DNA of 5,652 nucleotides, taken from Pedosphaera sp. Its GTDB lineage: Bacteria > Verrucomicrobiota > Verrucomicrobiia > Limisphaerales > SIAT01. The position numbers were made by a program, and so were the translations under genes. The stretch lies in NCBI GenBank assembly GCA_009691645.1, contig SIAT01000121.1:1-5652 (forward strand). The letters are read 5' to 3'. Shown here piece by piece: positions 1 through 5,047 of this stretch (the first letter of the stretch is position 1; each line of letters starts with the position of its first letter). The notes beneath the pieces were generated by a model. That model was not told the DNA's origin and searched no databases. It saw only the letters and a program-made list of their open reading frames with translations.

Positions 1-147
1 CGCGAGCGGTGCGGAGTCCACCTCGCCGATGCCGGTGATGCCGGCGTCCGTGCTGACCTTGATGATGAGCGCGTCCTGACCGCTGTCGCACTGGGCGCGC
101 ACGACTTTCTGCGAGACGTAGATGGCTTCGACGTTGGTGATTTTCAT
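1..147 (-). CDS. Enolase-superfamily enzyme (mandelate racemase/muconate lactonizing type), N-terminal fragment
   Basis: Only the first 49 codons lie in the window; the gene continues past the left edge. The peptide opens MKITNVEAIYVSQ and, near residues 25-45, carries DALIIKVSTDAGITGIGEVD. This is the typical start of the N-terminal capping domain of the mandelate racemase/muconate lactonizing enzyme group: a short first strand, then a 'd.liikv.td.Gi.G.GE' strand-turn-strand. Family members abstract the proton alpha to a carboxylate using Mg2+ in the C-terminal barrel and act as sugar-acid dehydratases, racemases, epimerases or cycloisomerases. The catalytic barrel is outside the window, so the substrate cannot be named. 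The start is ATG at 145-147, with a weak CAGGA (159-163) 11 bases upstream and a TACAAT -10-like box at 181-186. The next gene upstream (656-2482) has the same orientation but lies 508 bases away, so this gene probably has its own promoter. Confidence 0.85.
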   Translation of the reverse strand, partial: MKITNVEAIYVSQKVVRAQCDSGQDALIIKVSTDAGITGIGEVDSAPLA

Positions 148-655
148 GTGGTGAACAATCCTGTGGAGCACTCGGCGGCCATTGTATAGCGGCAGGTCCA
201 CTTCTCGTGGCCGAACTCGCTCGATGCGCTTTCGCGCAACCCTTCGCGCCCTCGGTTTGCCGGTGTTGAATGGCGCAGGAAAAGGACAAGGCCAGACAGG
301 AAAAGAGGAAGGCCATCCGTTTTACATTGGGGAGCTTTCATCTGCGCAAAGCAGAGCAGGCTCTCTGACTCGCTTCAATTATAAATCACCGCAAGCTCAC
401 TCTCTGCTCGTGCTGCCGGACCCGTGACCTGCGCCGGGTCAGGCCGAAGGGGTGAGCGTCAGGATGTCTTTGGCTGTTTTGCCGAGCGCACCGCGTGCTT
501 TCTTACGCCGCTCGCAGACGGTGTGATGGATATTCTCGGTCGCAGGGGCAGAGATCATTCGATTGGGTACTGGTGAGGCCGTTGTGGGCTGATTTGAACT
601 TCGCATCTCACCGAACTCGTGGCGACTCTTTGCTGGATAGCTTCGGTTCAATCCC
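148..655. other. 508-base region without a supported gene
   Basis: No reading frame here looks like a real protein. Short open frames exist on both strands (for example minus 439-651 and plus 182-427), but they have no recognisable motif, no good ribosome binding site and odd composition. What can be seen is a minus-strand TACAAT (181-186) and TATAAT (378-383); a small hairpin TCTGC/GCAGA (341-345 with 351-355) followed directly by AGAGC/GCTCT (353-357 with 360-364); and two mutually exclusive hairpins sharing GGTC, namely GACCCG/CGGGTC (419-424 with 435-440) and TGACC/GGTCA (425-429 with 437-441). None is followed by a T tract on either strand. Around 300-400 the DNA is visibly less GC-rich than the flanking genes. 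It may be a long leader of the enolase-family gene, or decayed sequence downstream of the PVC protein gene. Confidence 0.5.
181..186 (-). promoter_or_regulatory. Candidate -10 box for the enolase-superfamily gene
   Basis: Read on the minus strand this is TACAAT within the context GCTATACAATGG, matching five of six bases of the sigma-70 -10 consensus. It would place a transcription start about 27 bases before the ATG at 147. No convincing -35 hexamer is seen 16-18 bases upstream, so this is suggestive only. A perfect minus-strand TATAAT at 378-383 is a second candidate, also without a -35 partner. Confidence 0.3.
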
Positions 656-2482
656 TCACGGACTGGCGAGGCGGCGTGCGATGAATTCGCGCAGGCGCGG
701 GAACTTCGATTGCGCGGCGAGGGTCAAGGCGCGCTGGGGAGCCGCCGGCACGAGCGGTTCGAGCGCGTACCAGAGCATCAGCGGCAGGTTCGGATCGGCC
801 GCATCCTCCGCGCGCGCGGCGAGCCGGGAGAGGATGCCCCAGCGCTGGCCGTGCGGCAGGCGCTGGCAGGCGCTGGCGAGATAGAGGCGCACGAGAGGCG
901 ACGAGTCCGCGGCGGCCATCGCTTCGAGTTTAGCCAACACCGCTGGGGAAACTTGGCCGTCTTCGAGTTCAAGCTGCACGGCCCACGCGCGAAGATGCTC
1001 CTGCGGATGCTCGAGCAGGCGCAGGCGCAACGGTTCATCCGCCGCGCCGGTGACGTGCAACGCCCACAACGTGCGAAGCTGGCGTGCCGCGTCCCTCTCC
1101 GTTTCGAGCAGCTCCAGCAATGCCGGACGCGACGCCGGTGTGAGCGTGCCCGCAGCCGCGCGTTCCTGAAGAAGCCGGCGCGCGTGCATCACGAACCAGT
1201 CGTTCTTGTGCGATTGCAGGCGCACCAACTCGGCGTCGGAACGCTTGGCGACATCCGCCGGCGCGGGTTTCCTGTCGCCGTGGCTGATCTTGAAAATGCG
1301 GCCGGTGGCGCGGTCGGGCTTGCGGGTGTGGCACTCGTCGGGGTCGCTCCAATCGCTGAGGTAAACGGAGCCGTCGGGGCCGTATTGCAAACTGACGCCG
1401 AGAAAACGCCGGTCGGCCGCGACCATGAAATCGTTCCCGTGCCGGCCCACGTAACCGGAGCCGCGTCGGGCGAGCAGGTCGTTGTTCACGCGCTTGCCGT
1501 GAAGGTTCACCATGAACATCACGCCGCGGTAGGTGTCCTGAAAACTGTCGCCAAGATAGATCATCGCGCCCGAATGCGCGTGGCCGCCGCCGACCGCGAG
1601 CTGCTCCGCGCCGCCGCGCGACTTGGCCCAATCCGCGCCGACCCAGTGGCGATGATCGGCGATGGTGTCGAGCGTGGCGTAGGCGTGGCGGCTGAGCGGG
1701 CTGGGCCGGCGCCGCTCGTAATGCCCGCCCTGCACCACGTGGTAGAGGTGCGGCAGCACACAGTTCGAGATGAAGAGGTGCCCGTGCTCGTTGAAGGCCA
1801 CGCCCCACGGGTTCGTCGTGCCCTCGGCGAAATTCTCCACCACATGCCGTGTCGGATGATACCGCCACACGCCGCCATTCACGTGCGCGCGCTGCTCCTC
1901 CGGCGTGCCAGGCTTGCCGAGCTTAGAATAGGACGACCCGCCGTGGCCGCCGTAGAGCCAGCCATCGGGTCCCCACGTGAAACCGTTCACAAGATTGTGG
2001 ATGCCTTCGCGGCCGAAACCCTCGAGCAGAATCTGCGGCGGGCTGTCAGGGCGGTCGTCGCCATCGCGGTCGGGGATGAAGAGCAGGTGCGGCGAATTCA
2101 CCAGCCACACGCCGCCGAACCCGACCTCGATGCCGGTCACGTAGTTGAGGCCGGTGGCGAAAACCGTGCGCCGATCGAAACGACCATCGCCATTCGTGTC
2201 CTCGAAAATCACCACACGATCTTTGCCATCGTCGGCATTCCAATTTGGATAAGAATGGTTCTCCACCACCCAAAGCCGGCCGCGATCGTCGAGGCAGAAA
2301 CCGATCGGCTGCGTCACATCCGGCTCGCCCGCGAAGAGCGTCACGCGAAAACCCGCCGGCACAGTCATCCGCCGGGCCGCCTCCTCGGGCGCGAGGAACG
2401 GGATGTCAACCGCCGCCGGCGCGGCGGCGCGCGAATCAAAAAAAACAAGGAGCAGCGCAAGGGCGGAGAGGAACGCGTTCAT
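656..2482 (-). CDS. Exported PVC-type putative membrane-bound dehydrogenase (beta-propeller plus HEAT repeats, no cytochrome c domain)
   Basis: Protein of 608 residues. Residues 1-24 look like a signal peptide (MNAFLSALALLLVFF, then Ala-rich), so it probably acts in the periplasm. From about residue 40 to 400 there is a six-bladed-propeller-like domain of the sorbosone/glucose dehydrogenase kind found in the PVC family (TIGR02604-like). Diagnostic stretches are VPAGFRVTLFAGEPDVTQPI (41-60), DDRGRLWVVE (65-74), an acidic DTNGDG turn (95-100), NGFTWGPDGWLYGGHG (166-181), GGHAHSG (299-305) and LSDWSDPDECH (375-385). From about 415 to 608 follow HEAT-like helices (HKNDWFVMHARRLLQERA, 425-442). 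Relatives commonly continue into a cytochrome c CxxCH domain; this one stops at REFIARRLASP and its four cysteines (63, 241, 384, 539) form no CxxCH. Substrate unknown. ATG at 2480-2482 is preferred over an in-frame TTG at 2518 because it puts the signal peptide at the N-terminus. No Shine-Dalgarno sequence is visible. Confidence 0.88.
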   Translation of the reverse strand: MNAFLSALALLLVFFDSRAAAPAAVDIPFLAPEEAARRMTVPAGFRVTLFAGEPDVTQPIGFCLDDRGRLWVVENHSYPNWNADDGKDRVVIFEDTNGDGRFDRRTVFATGLNYVTGIEVGFGGVWLVNSPHLLFIPDRDGDDRPDSPPQILLEGFGREGIHNLVNGFTWGPDGWLYGGHGGSSYSKLGKPGTPEEQRAHVNGGVWRYHPTRHVVENFAEGTTNPWGVAFNEHGHLFISNCVLPHLYHVVQGGHYERRRPSPLSRHAYATLDTIADHRHWVGADWAKSRGGAEQLAVGGGHAHSGAMIYLGDSFQDTYRGVMFMVNLHGKRVNNDLLARRGSGYVGRHGNDFMVAADRRFLGVSLQYGPDGSVYLSDWSDPDECHTRKPDRATGRIFKISHGDRKPAPADVAKRSDAELVRLQSHKNDWFVMHARRLLQERAAAGTLTPASRPALLELLETERDAARQLRTLWALHVTGAADEPLRLRLLEHPQEHLRAWAVQLELEDGQVSPAVLAKLEAMAAADSSPLVRLYLASACQRLPHGQRWGILSRLAARAEDAADPNLPLMLWYALEPLVPAAPQRALTLAAQSKFPRLREFIARRLASP

Positions 2483-2489
2483 CTCGGAT

Positions 2490-2518
2490 GTGATAAAGGA
2501 AACCGTGCGCCGCCGCAA
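2490..2518 (-). promoter_or_regulatory. Weak candidate promoter for the PVC-type protein gene
   Basis: On the minus strand TTGCGG (2513-2518) and TATCAC (2490-2495) are separated by exactly 17 bases. They match the -35 and -10 consensus at three and four of six positions. The -10-like box ends seven bases before the ATG at 2482, so a transcript starting there would have essentially no leader. This would agree with the missing Shine-Dalgarno sequence, but the hexamers are too weak to be sure. Confidence 0.2.
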
Positions 2519-2546
2519 CGCCCCAGCGTGATTTGCGCTTGCGCAC

Positions 2547-2571
2547 TCCCAGAACGTGGTGGAGTCTGGGA
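2547..2571 (+). promoter_or_regulatory. Leader hairpin carrying the Shine-Dalgarno sequence in its loop
   Basis: TCCCAGA (2547-2553) and TCTGGGA (2565-2571) form a perfect 7-base-pair stem around an 11-base loop (2554-2564). The loop ends in GGAG (2561-2564), the best Shine-Dalgarno match for the GTG start at 2575, at 10 bases spacing. The stem ends only three bases before that start codon. In RNA the structure could limit or expose the ribosome binding site. As DNA it could equally be a short operator in the 92-base divergent intergenic region. The pairing is seen directly; the role is inferred. Confidence 0.4.
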
Positions 2572-2574
2572 AGC

Positions 2575-3234
2575 GTGAAATTCCTGTCGGCCATCCTGCT
2601 GGTACTGTGCCTGAGCCGCGCGACTGCGCCGGCGCAGACGGTTTTCATCTCGCCCGCGGGAAGCTCACCCTTTTTCTCCTACACCACCACGCTGCTGACG
2701 CAGCCGGTGTACGATCCGCTGTTGTTCACCTCGCCGCTCTTCGTGCCGTTCACGTATCAACCGGCGCCTACGTTCAACCCTTTCATCCAGGTCCCGATCC
2801 CTTACACGTATCTGCCGGTGAACCCGCTCTGGACCGCTATCACGACGAACAACAATCCGGCCAGTGTCACCAACAATTTCTCCGTGCCGATTTGGCCGAC
2901 GGTGAATTACCTGCCGTACAGCTATCTGCCGCTCCCGGGCGCGACGACGACCTACGTGCCGATCTTTTCCAACCCGATCCAATCCACGCCCGCGATCGTG
3001 ACCGGCGGCAACGGCATCATCTTCGGCCCGCCGTATGCGACGAACAATTTCTCCGTCACGCCCACCATCTATCTCAGCACGCCGACCATCACTGCGCCCA
3101 TCTCGGCAAACTCGATGCGCATCATCGCGCCGCGCCTGCCGGTGTGGGTCACCACCACACTGGTGAATTTCGGCGCGACGACCGGCGTGGTGCAGCGCGT
3201 GAACCTGCGCTACCCGTTCAGCCCCGTGCGGTAA
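2575..3234 (+). CDS. Exported proline/threonine/tyrosine-rich protein of unknown function
   Basis: I do not recognise a family. With the GTG start at 2575 the product is 219 residues; this start is preferred over an upstream TTG at 2533 because it has GGAG 10 bases ahead and puts the hydrophobic signal peptide (KFLSAILLVLCLSRATAPA, ending near residue 20-21) at the N-terminus. The mature part is very unusual. It holds about 31 prolines in 199 residues, many Thr, Asn and Tyr, no Lys, Glu or Cys, a single Asp (47) and Arg only near the C-terminus (182, 187, 208, 212, 219). Residues 48-181 contain no charged side chain, yet prolines interrupt any possible membrane helix. Two motifs occur twice: PYTYLPV (76-82) and PYSYLPL (114-120), each followed by TNNFSV (99-104 and 156-161). 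This suggests an extended, repeat-derived, surface or periplasmic protein. It is transcribed divergently from the PVC-type gene and lies 58 bases before the DUF4149 gene. Confidence 0.7.
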   Translation: MKFLSAILLVLCLSRATAPAQTVFISPAGSSPFFSYTTTLLTQPVYDPLLFTSPLFVPFTYQPAPTFNPFIQVPIPYTYLPVNPLWTAITTNNNPASVTNNFSVPIWPTVNYLPYSYLPLPGATTTYVPIFSNPIQSTPAIVTGGNGIIFGPPYATNNFSVTPTIYLSTPTITAPISANSMRIIAPRLPVWVTTTLVNFGATTGVVQRVNLRYPFSPVR

Positions 3235-3257
3235 AGCGGGACTCGCTGAATCGAAGC

Positions 3258-3286
3258 TTGGCAATGCACTCCACCCTTTCTAGCCT
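3258..3286 (+). promoter_or_regulatory. Weak candidate promoter for the DUF4149 gene
   Basis: TTGGCA (3258-3263, five of six -35 consensus bases) and TAGCCT (3281-3286, three of six -10 bases) are separated by 17 bases. The -10-like box ends six bases before the GTG at 3293, again implying a nearly leaderless transcript. No Shine-Dalgarno sequence precedes this start. The -35 is good and the -10 poor, so confidence is low. Confidence 0.2.
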
Positions 3287-3292
3287 TCGCCC

Positions 3293-3850
3293 GTGCTTGG
3301 AATAATCCGTTTTCTCGGTCTGCTGAACGCCGCCATCTGGCTCGGCTCGGCAGTCTTTGTCACCTTCGCCGCTGGGCCGGCGTTCTTTTCCGAAGAGATG
3401 CTCACCTTCCTGCCGAAGGCTCACAGCGGCCGCGCCGCGCAGTTGATGCTCGAGCGCTACTTCATTCTGCAATGCATCTGCGCCGGCATCGCCGTGGCGC
3501 ATCTGCTCGCGGAATGGCTCCAGACGCGGCAGCCGGTCTCCCTGCTGCATCGGAACCTGCTGCTCGGCGTCATCGCGTTGGTGTTGCTGGGCGGGTTGTG
3601 GCTCGCGCCGCGGTTGCAGCGACTGCATCCGGCGATGTATCCGGAGATGTATTACCGGAACGAACCGGCGATGTTGCAGGAGATGGCTCAACCCGAGCGG
3701 GTGGAAGCGGCCAAGAAATCCTTCGGCCTCTGGCACGGCGTGGCGCAAACAGCGAACCTGCTTGTGCTACTCGGTCTCGTCGGCCACTTCTTCCTCGTGA
3801 ACCGGCCGTCCACGGCGCCGCGATTCGGCAACCGGTTCAGGACTTCTTGA
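3293..3850 (+). CDS. DUF4149-type four-helix membrane protein
   Basis: The 185-residue product has four hydrophobic helices, at about residues 5-30, 56-75, 87-105 and 147-170, so it is an inner-membrane protein. The first helix, LNAAIWLGSAVFVTFAAGPAF (from residue 11), the HPAMY motif after helix 3 (112-116) and FGLWHGVAQTANLLVLLGL in helix 4 (from residue 144) match the DUF4149/TMEM205-like layout, which I know as short four-helix proteins of undetermined function. A polar loop between helices 3 and 4 holds PEMYYRNEP. The start is GTG at 3293: an in-frame TAG at 3281-3283 rules out anything further upstream, and there is no Shine-Dalgarno sequence. It is co-oriented with the secreted-protein gene 58 bases upstream and might share a transcript. 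Its last 14 bases overlap the end of rsfS on the other strand. Confidence 0.8.
   Translation: MLGIIRFLGLLNAAIWLGSAVFVTFAAGPAFFSEEMLTFLPKAHSGRAAQLMLERYFILQCICAGIAVAHLLAEWLQTRQPVSLLHRNLLLGVIALVLLGGLWLAPRLQRLHPAMYPEMYYRNEPAMLQEMAQPERVEAAKKSFGLWHGVAQTANLLVLLGLVGHFFLVNRPSTAPRFGNRFRTS
3798..3839. repeat. 8-bp inverted repeat at the convergent gene junction
   Basis: TGAACCGG (3798-3805) and CCGGTTCA (3832-3839) are perfect inverted copies 26 bases apart. The spacer contains a nested GCCG/CGGC hairpin (3817-3820 with 3826-3829). The right arm covers the rsfS stop codon, while the whole element lies inside the last codons of the DUF4149 gene. It could act as a two-way transcription block between convergent genes, but there is no T tract on either side, so it is not a standard intrinsic terminator. 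Confidence 0.35.
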
Positions 3851-4232
3851 GCTTCGGCGCCGCCTTCTTGCGCGGCGCTTTCGTCTTCACCGGCGCGGCA
3901 TCGCCCCAAAGCCCTTCGAGATCGTACAGCGCCCGCACGTCGGCCCGCATCACGTGCACGATCACGTCGAAATAATCGAGCACCACCCACTCAGCTCGTT
4001 CAGCACCTTCGGGCATGTGCGCCCGCTCGTTGTGCTCCTCGCGCAACTGGTCACCAATCTCGCGTACGATCGCGCGCACGTGCGGCTCGCTCGTGCCGGT
4101 GCAGATCACGAAGTAATCCGTCACCGTGGAGACCTTGCGGACATCGAGCACGACGATGTTCTCGCCCTTCTTGTTGTCTGCGTAATCGCGGCAGAGTTGC
4201 GCTAGTTTGCTTGAATCCATCACCGTGAACAT
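3837..4232 (-). CDS. rsfS: Ribosome silencing factor RsfS
   Basis: RsfS (Iojap/DUF143 family) binds ribosomal protein uL14 on the large subunit and blocks subunit joining, lowering translation when nutrients run short. The 131-residue product shows the family core: NIVVLDVRKVSTVTDYFVIC (25-44), TGTSEPHVRAI (45-55), EWVVLDYFDVIVHVM (81-95) and the ending ALYDLEGLWGD (101-111). After the usual end comes a basic tail of about 20 residues rich in Lys, Ala and Pro (eight basic residues in 112-131). ATG at 4230-4232 is the outermost start; an in-frame ATG at 4218-4220, giving MDSSKLAQLC, fits the usual family N-terminus better. Neither has a clear Shine-Dalgarno sequence. It starts 13 bases after nadD, a common bacterial gene pair, and is the last gene of the minus-strand cluster. 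Confidence 0.95.
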   Translation of the reverse strand: MFTVMDSSKLAQLCRDYADNKKGENIVVLDVRKVSTVTDYFVICTGTSEPHVRAIVREIGDQLREEHNERAHMPEGAERAEWVVLDYFDVIVHVMRADVRALYDLEGLWGDAAPVKTKAPRKKAAPKLKKS

Positions 4233-4245
4233 GACTGAAGCCGGA

Positions 4246-4818
4246 TCAAAGGTAAAGCCGGCTGTTACGAATCGCCTCCGCCACCGCTGGCGGCACGAGA
4301 AAATCGACCGGTAAACCTGCCTTCACCCGCGCTCGGATCTGCGAGGAGGACACGCCAAGCGGGAAGCCCCGCAGCGTACGCCCGCGGAACGGCAGCGGCA
4401 ACGGCACCTCGACATCGCCCGGCCGCGGGATGACCACGAACTCGACGAGTCGCGCCAGTTCCGCCGCCTCGCGCCATGTCGGCAACATCGCCACGTGATC
4501 CGCGCCAATCAGCCAATACAACTCCGCCGCAGGGAACCGCCGCACGTACTCGCGCACCGTATCGATGGTGTAGGAAACACCGGCGCGCGTGGTTTCCTGC
4601 GCGTCCACCTCCGCCCACGAGAATCCCGCCAACGCGAACCGCAGCAGCCGCAGCCGCACCTCGGCCGACGCGGGCTGCGCGTCCATTTTGAAAGGCGACT
4701 GCGCCGCCGGGATGAAGCAGATGGAGTCCAGACCGAGCTCCTCGCGTGCCGCCTGCGCCACCAGCAGGTGGCCGAGGTGCACCGGATCGAATGAGCCGCC
4801 AAAAAGTCCGAGCTTCAT
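4246..4818 (-). CDS. nadD: Nicotinate-nucleotide adenylyltransferase NadD
   Basis: NadD transfers AMP from ATP to nicotinate mononucleotide, giving deamido-NAD, the step before NAD synthetase in the cytoplasmic NAD pathway. The 190-residue product has the nucleotidyltransferase signature GLFGGSFDPVHLGH (4-17), including the HxGH motif (H14, H17). It also has FIPAAQSPFK (35-44), SYTIDTV (82-88), LIGADHVAMLPTW (103-115) and the C-terminal SSSQIR form of the ISSTxIR ATP-binding motif (157-162). Length and motif order are normal for the family. ATG at 4816-4818 is chosen: it puts the signature at residue 4 and has GGGG seven bases upstream. An in-frame ATG at 4845 would add nine residues and overlap the preceding gene. 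The preceding stop codon (4820-4822) lies one base before this start, so translational coupling with the small coiled-coil gene is likely. rsfS follows 13 bases downstream. Confidence 0.96.
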   Translation of the reverse strand: MKLGLFGGSFDPVHLGHLLVAQAAREELGLDSICFIPAAQSPFKMDAQPASAEVRLRLLRFALAGFSWAEVDAQETTRAGVSYTIDTVREYVRRFPAAELYWLIGADHVAMLPTWREAAELARLVEFVVIPRPGDVEVPLPLPFRGRTLRGFPLGVSSSQIRARVKAGLPVDFLVPPAVAEAIRNSRLYL

Positions 4819-4819
4819 T

Positions 4820-5029
4820 TCAACGCCCCACTTTTCCGTCGCCATTCAGATCTTCACCAAATCGCGATTCAAGGATTTCCGTCAGGCGGCGCAGTTGATT
4901 GCGGGTCACCAGCAGCTCCTCCTCCAGTCGAAGAACCCGCCGCTCCAATTGCTTGGCGTGATCGGCCGCCTCGGTGCCTTTGCTTTTCGCAGCGCTGATT
5001 TGAACTTGTTGGATTAAATCCCAGAGCAT
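4820..5029 (-). CDS. Small coiled-coil protein with a C-terminal EF-hand-like loop
   Basis: The 69-residue product is supported by the best ribosome binding site in the window and by its tight fit between cstA (18 bases upstream) and nadD (one base downstream). It begins MLWDLIQQVQIS. A heptad pattern of hydrophobic residues runs through 28, 32, 35, 39, 46, 49 and 53, with charged residues between, predicting one coiled coil over about 24-56 and probably self-association. The last residues, EDLNGDGKVGR (59-69), match the start of a dockerin/EF-hand calcium loop (Asp60, Asn62, Asp64, Gly65), but the protein ends before the usual final acidic ligand. There is no signal peptide or membrane helix, so it is presumably cytoplasmic. 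I do not know a named family. Its position suggests a link to CstA, but this is inference. Confidence 0.8.
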   Translation of the reverse strand: MLWDLIQQVQISAAKSKGTEAADHAKQLERRVLRLEEELLVTRNQLRRLTEILESRFGEDLNGDGKVGR

Positions 5030-5033
5030 GGGG

Positions 5034-5040
5034 CCTCCTT
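5034..5040 (-). promoter_or_regulatory. Strong Shine-Dalgarno sequence of the small coiled-coil gene
   Basis: On the minus strand AAGGAGG lies four bases before the ATG at 5029. It is a full match to the anti-Shine-Dalgarno sequence and by far the best in the window, where most other starts have weak or no such signal. It supports the reality of this short gene and suggests it is translated strongly relative to its neighbours. Confidence 0.75.
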
Positions 5041-5047
5041 GTTTTCG

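Noticed and set aside
356..370. Minus-strand AGTCAGAGAGCCTGC, similar to the 3' core of cobalamin riboswitches (AGTCAGGAGACCTGC)
   Set aside because: The other conserved cobalamin elements expected upstream, such as GCCACTG and GGGAAGGC, are not found, and the downstream enzyme is not a typical B12-controlled gene.
182..427. An 81-codon plus-strand open frame and an overlapping minus-strand one (144-341)
   Set aside because: Both lack motifs and ribosome binding sites, and the minus one overlaps the promoter and start region of the enolase-family gene. Likely chance frames.
419..441. GC-rich hairpin as an intrinsic terminator for the PVC-type gene
   Set aside because: Stems are only 5-6 base pairs, and no T tract follows on either strand.
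439..651. A 70-codon minus-strand open frame in the gap below the PVC-type gene
   Set aside because: No recognisable motif, no ribosome binding site and no membrane or signal segment. It could be decayed sequence, but nothing supports a functional protein.
2411..2430. Near-palindromic GCCGCC/GGCGGC element near the start of the PVC-type gene
   Set aside because: It encodes the alanine-rich end of the signal peptide; GCC/GCG alanine codons explain the symmetry.
710..2578. A very long open frame on the plus strand (over 600 codons) opposite the PVC-type gene
   Set aside because: It mirrors the minus-strand gene in GC-rich DNA, where stop codons are rare in the opposite frame. Its composition is dominated by Arg, Ala, Val and His with no domain, while the minus strand clearly encodes a known family.
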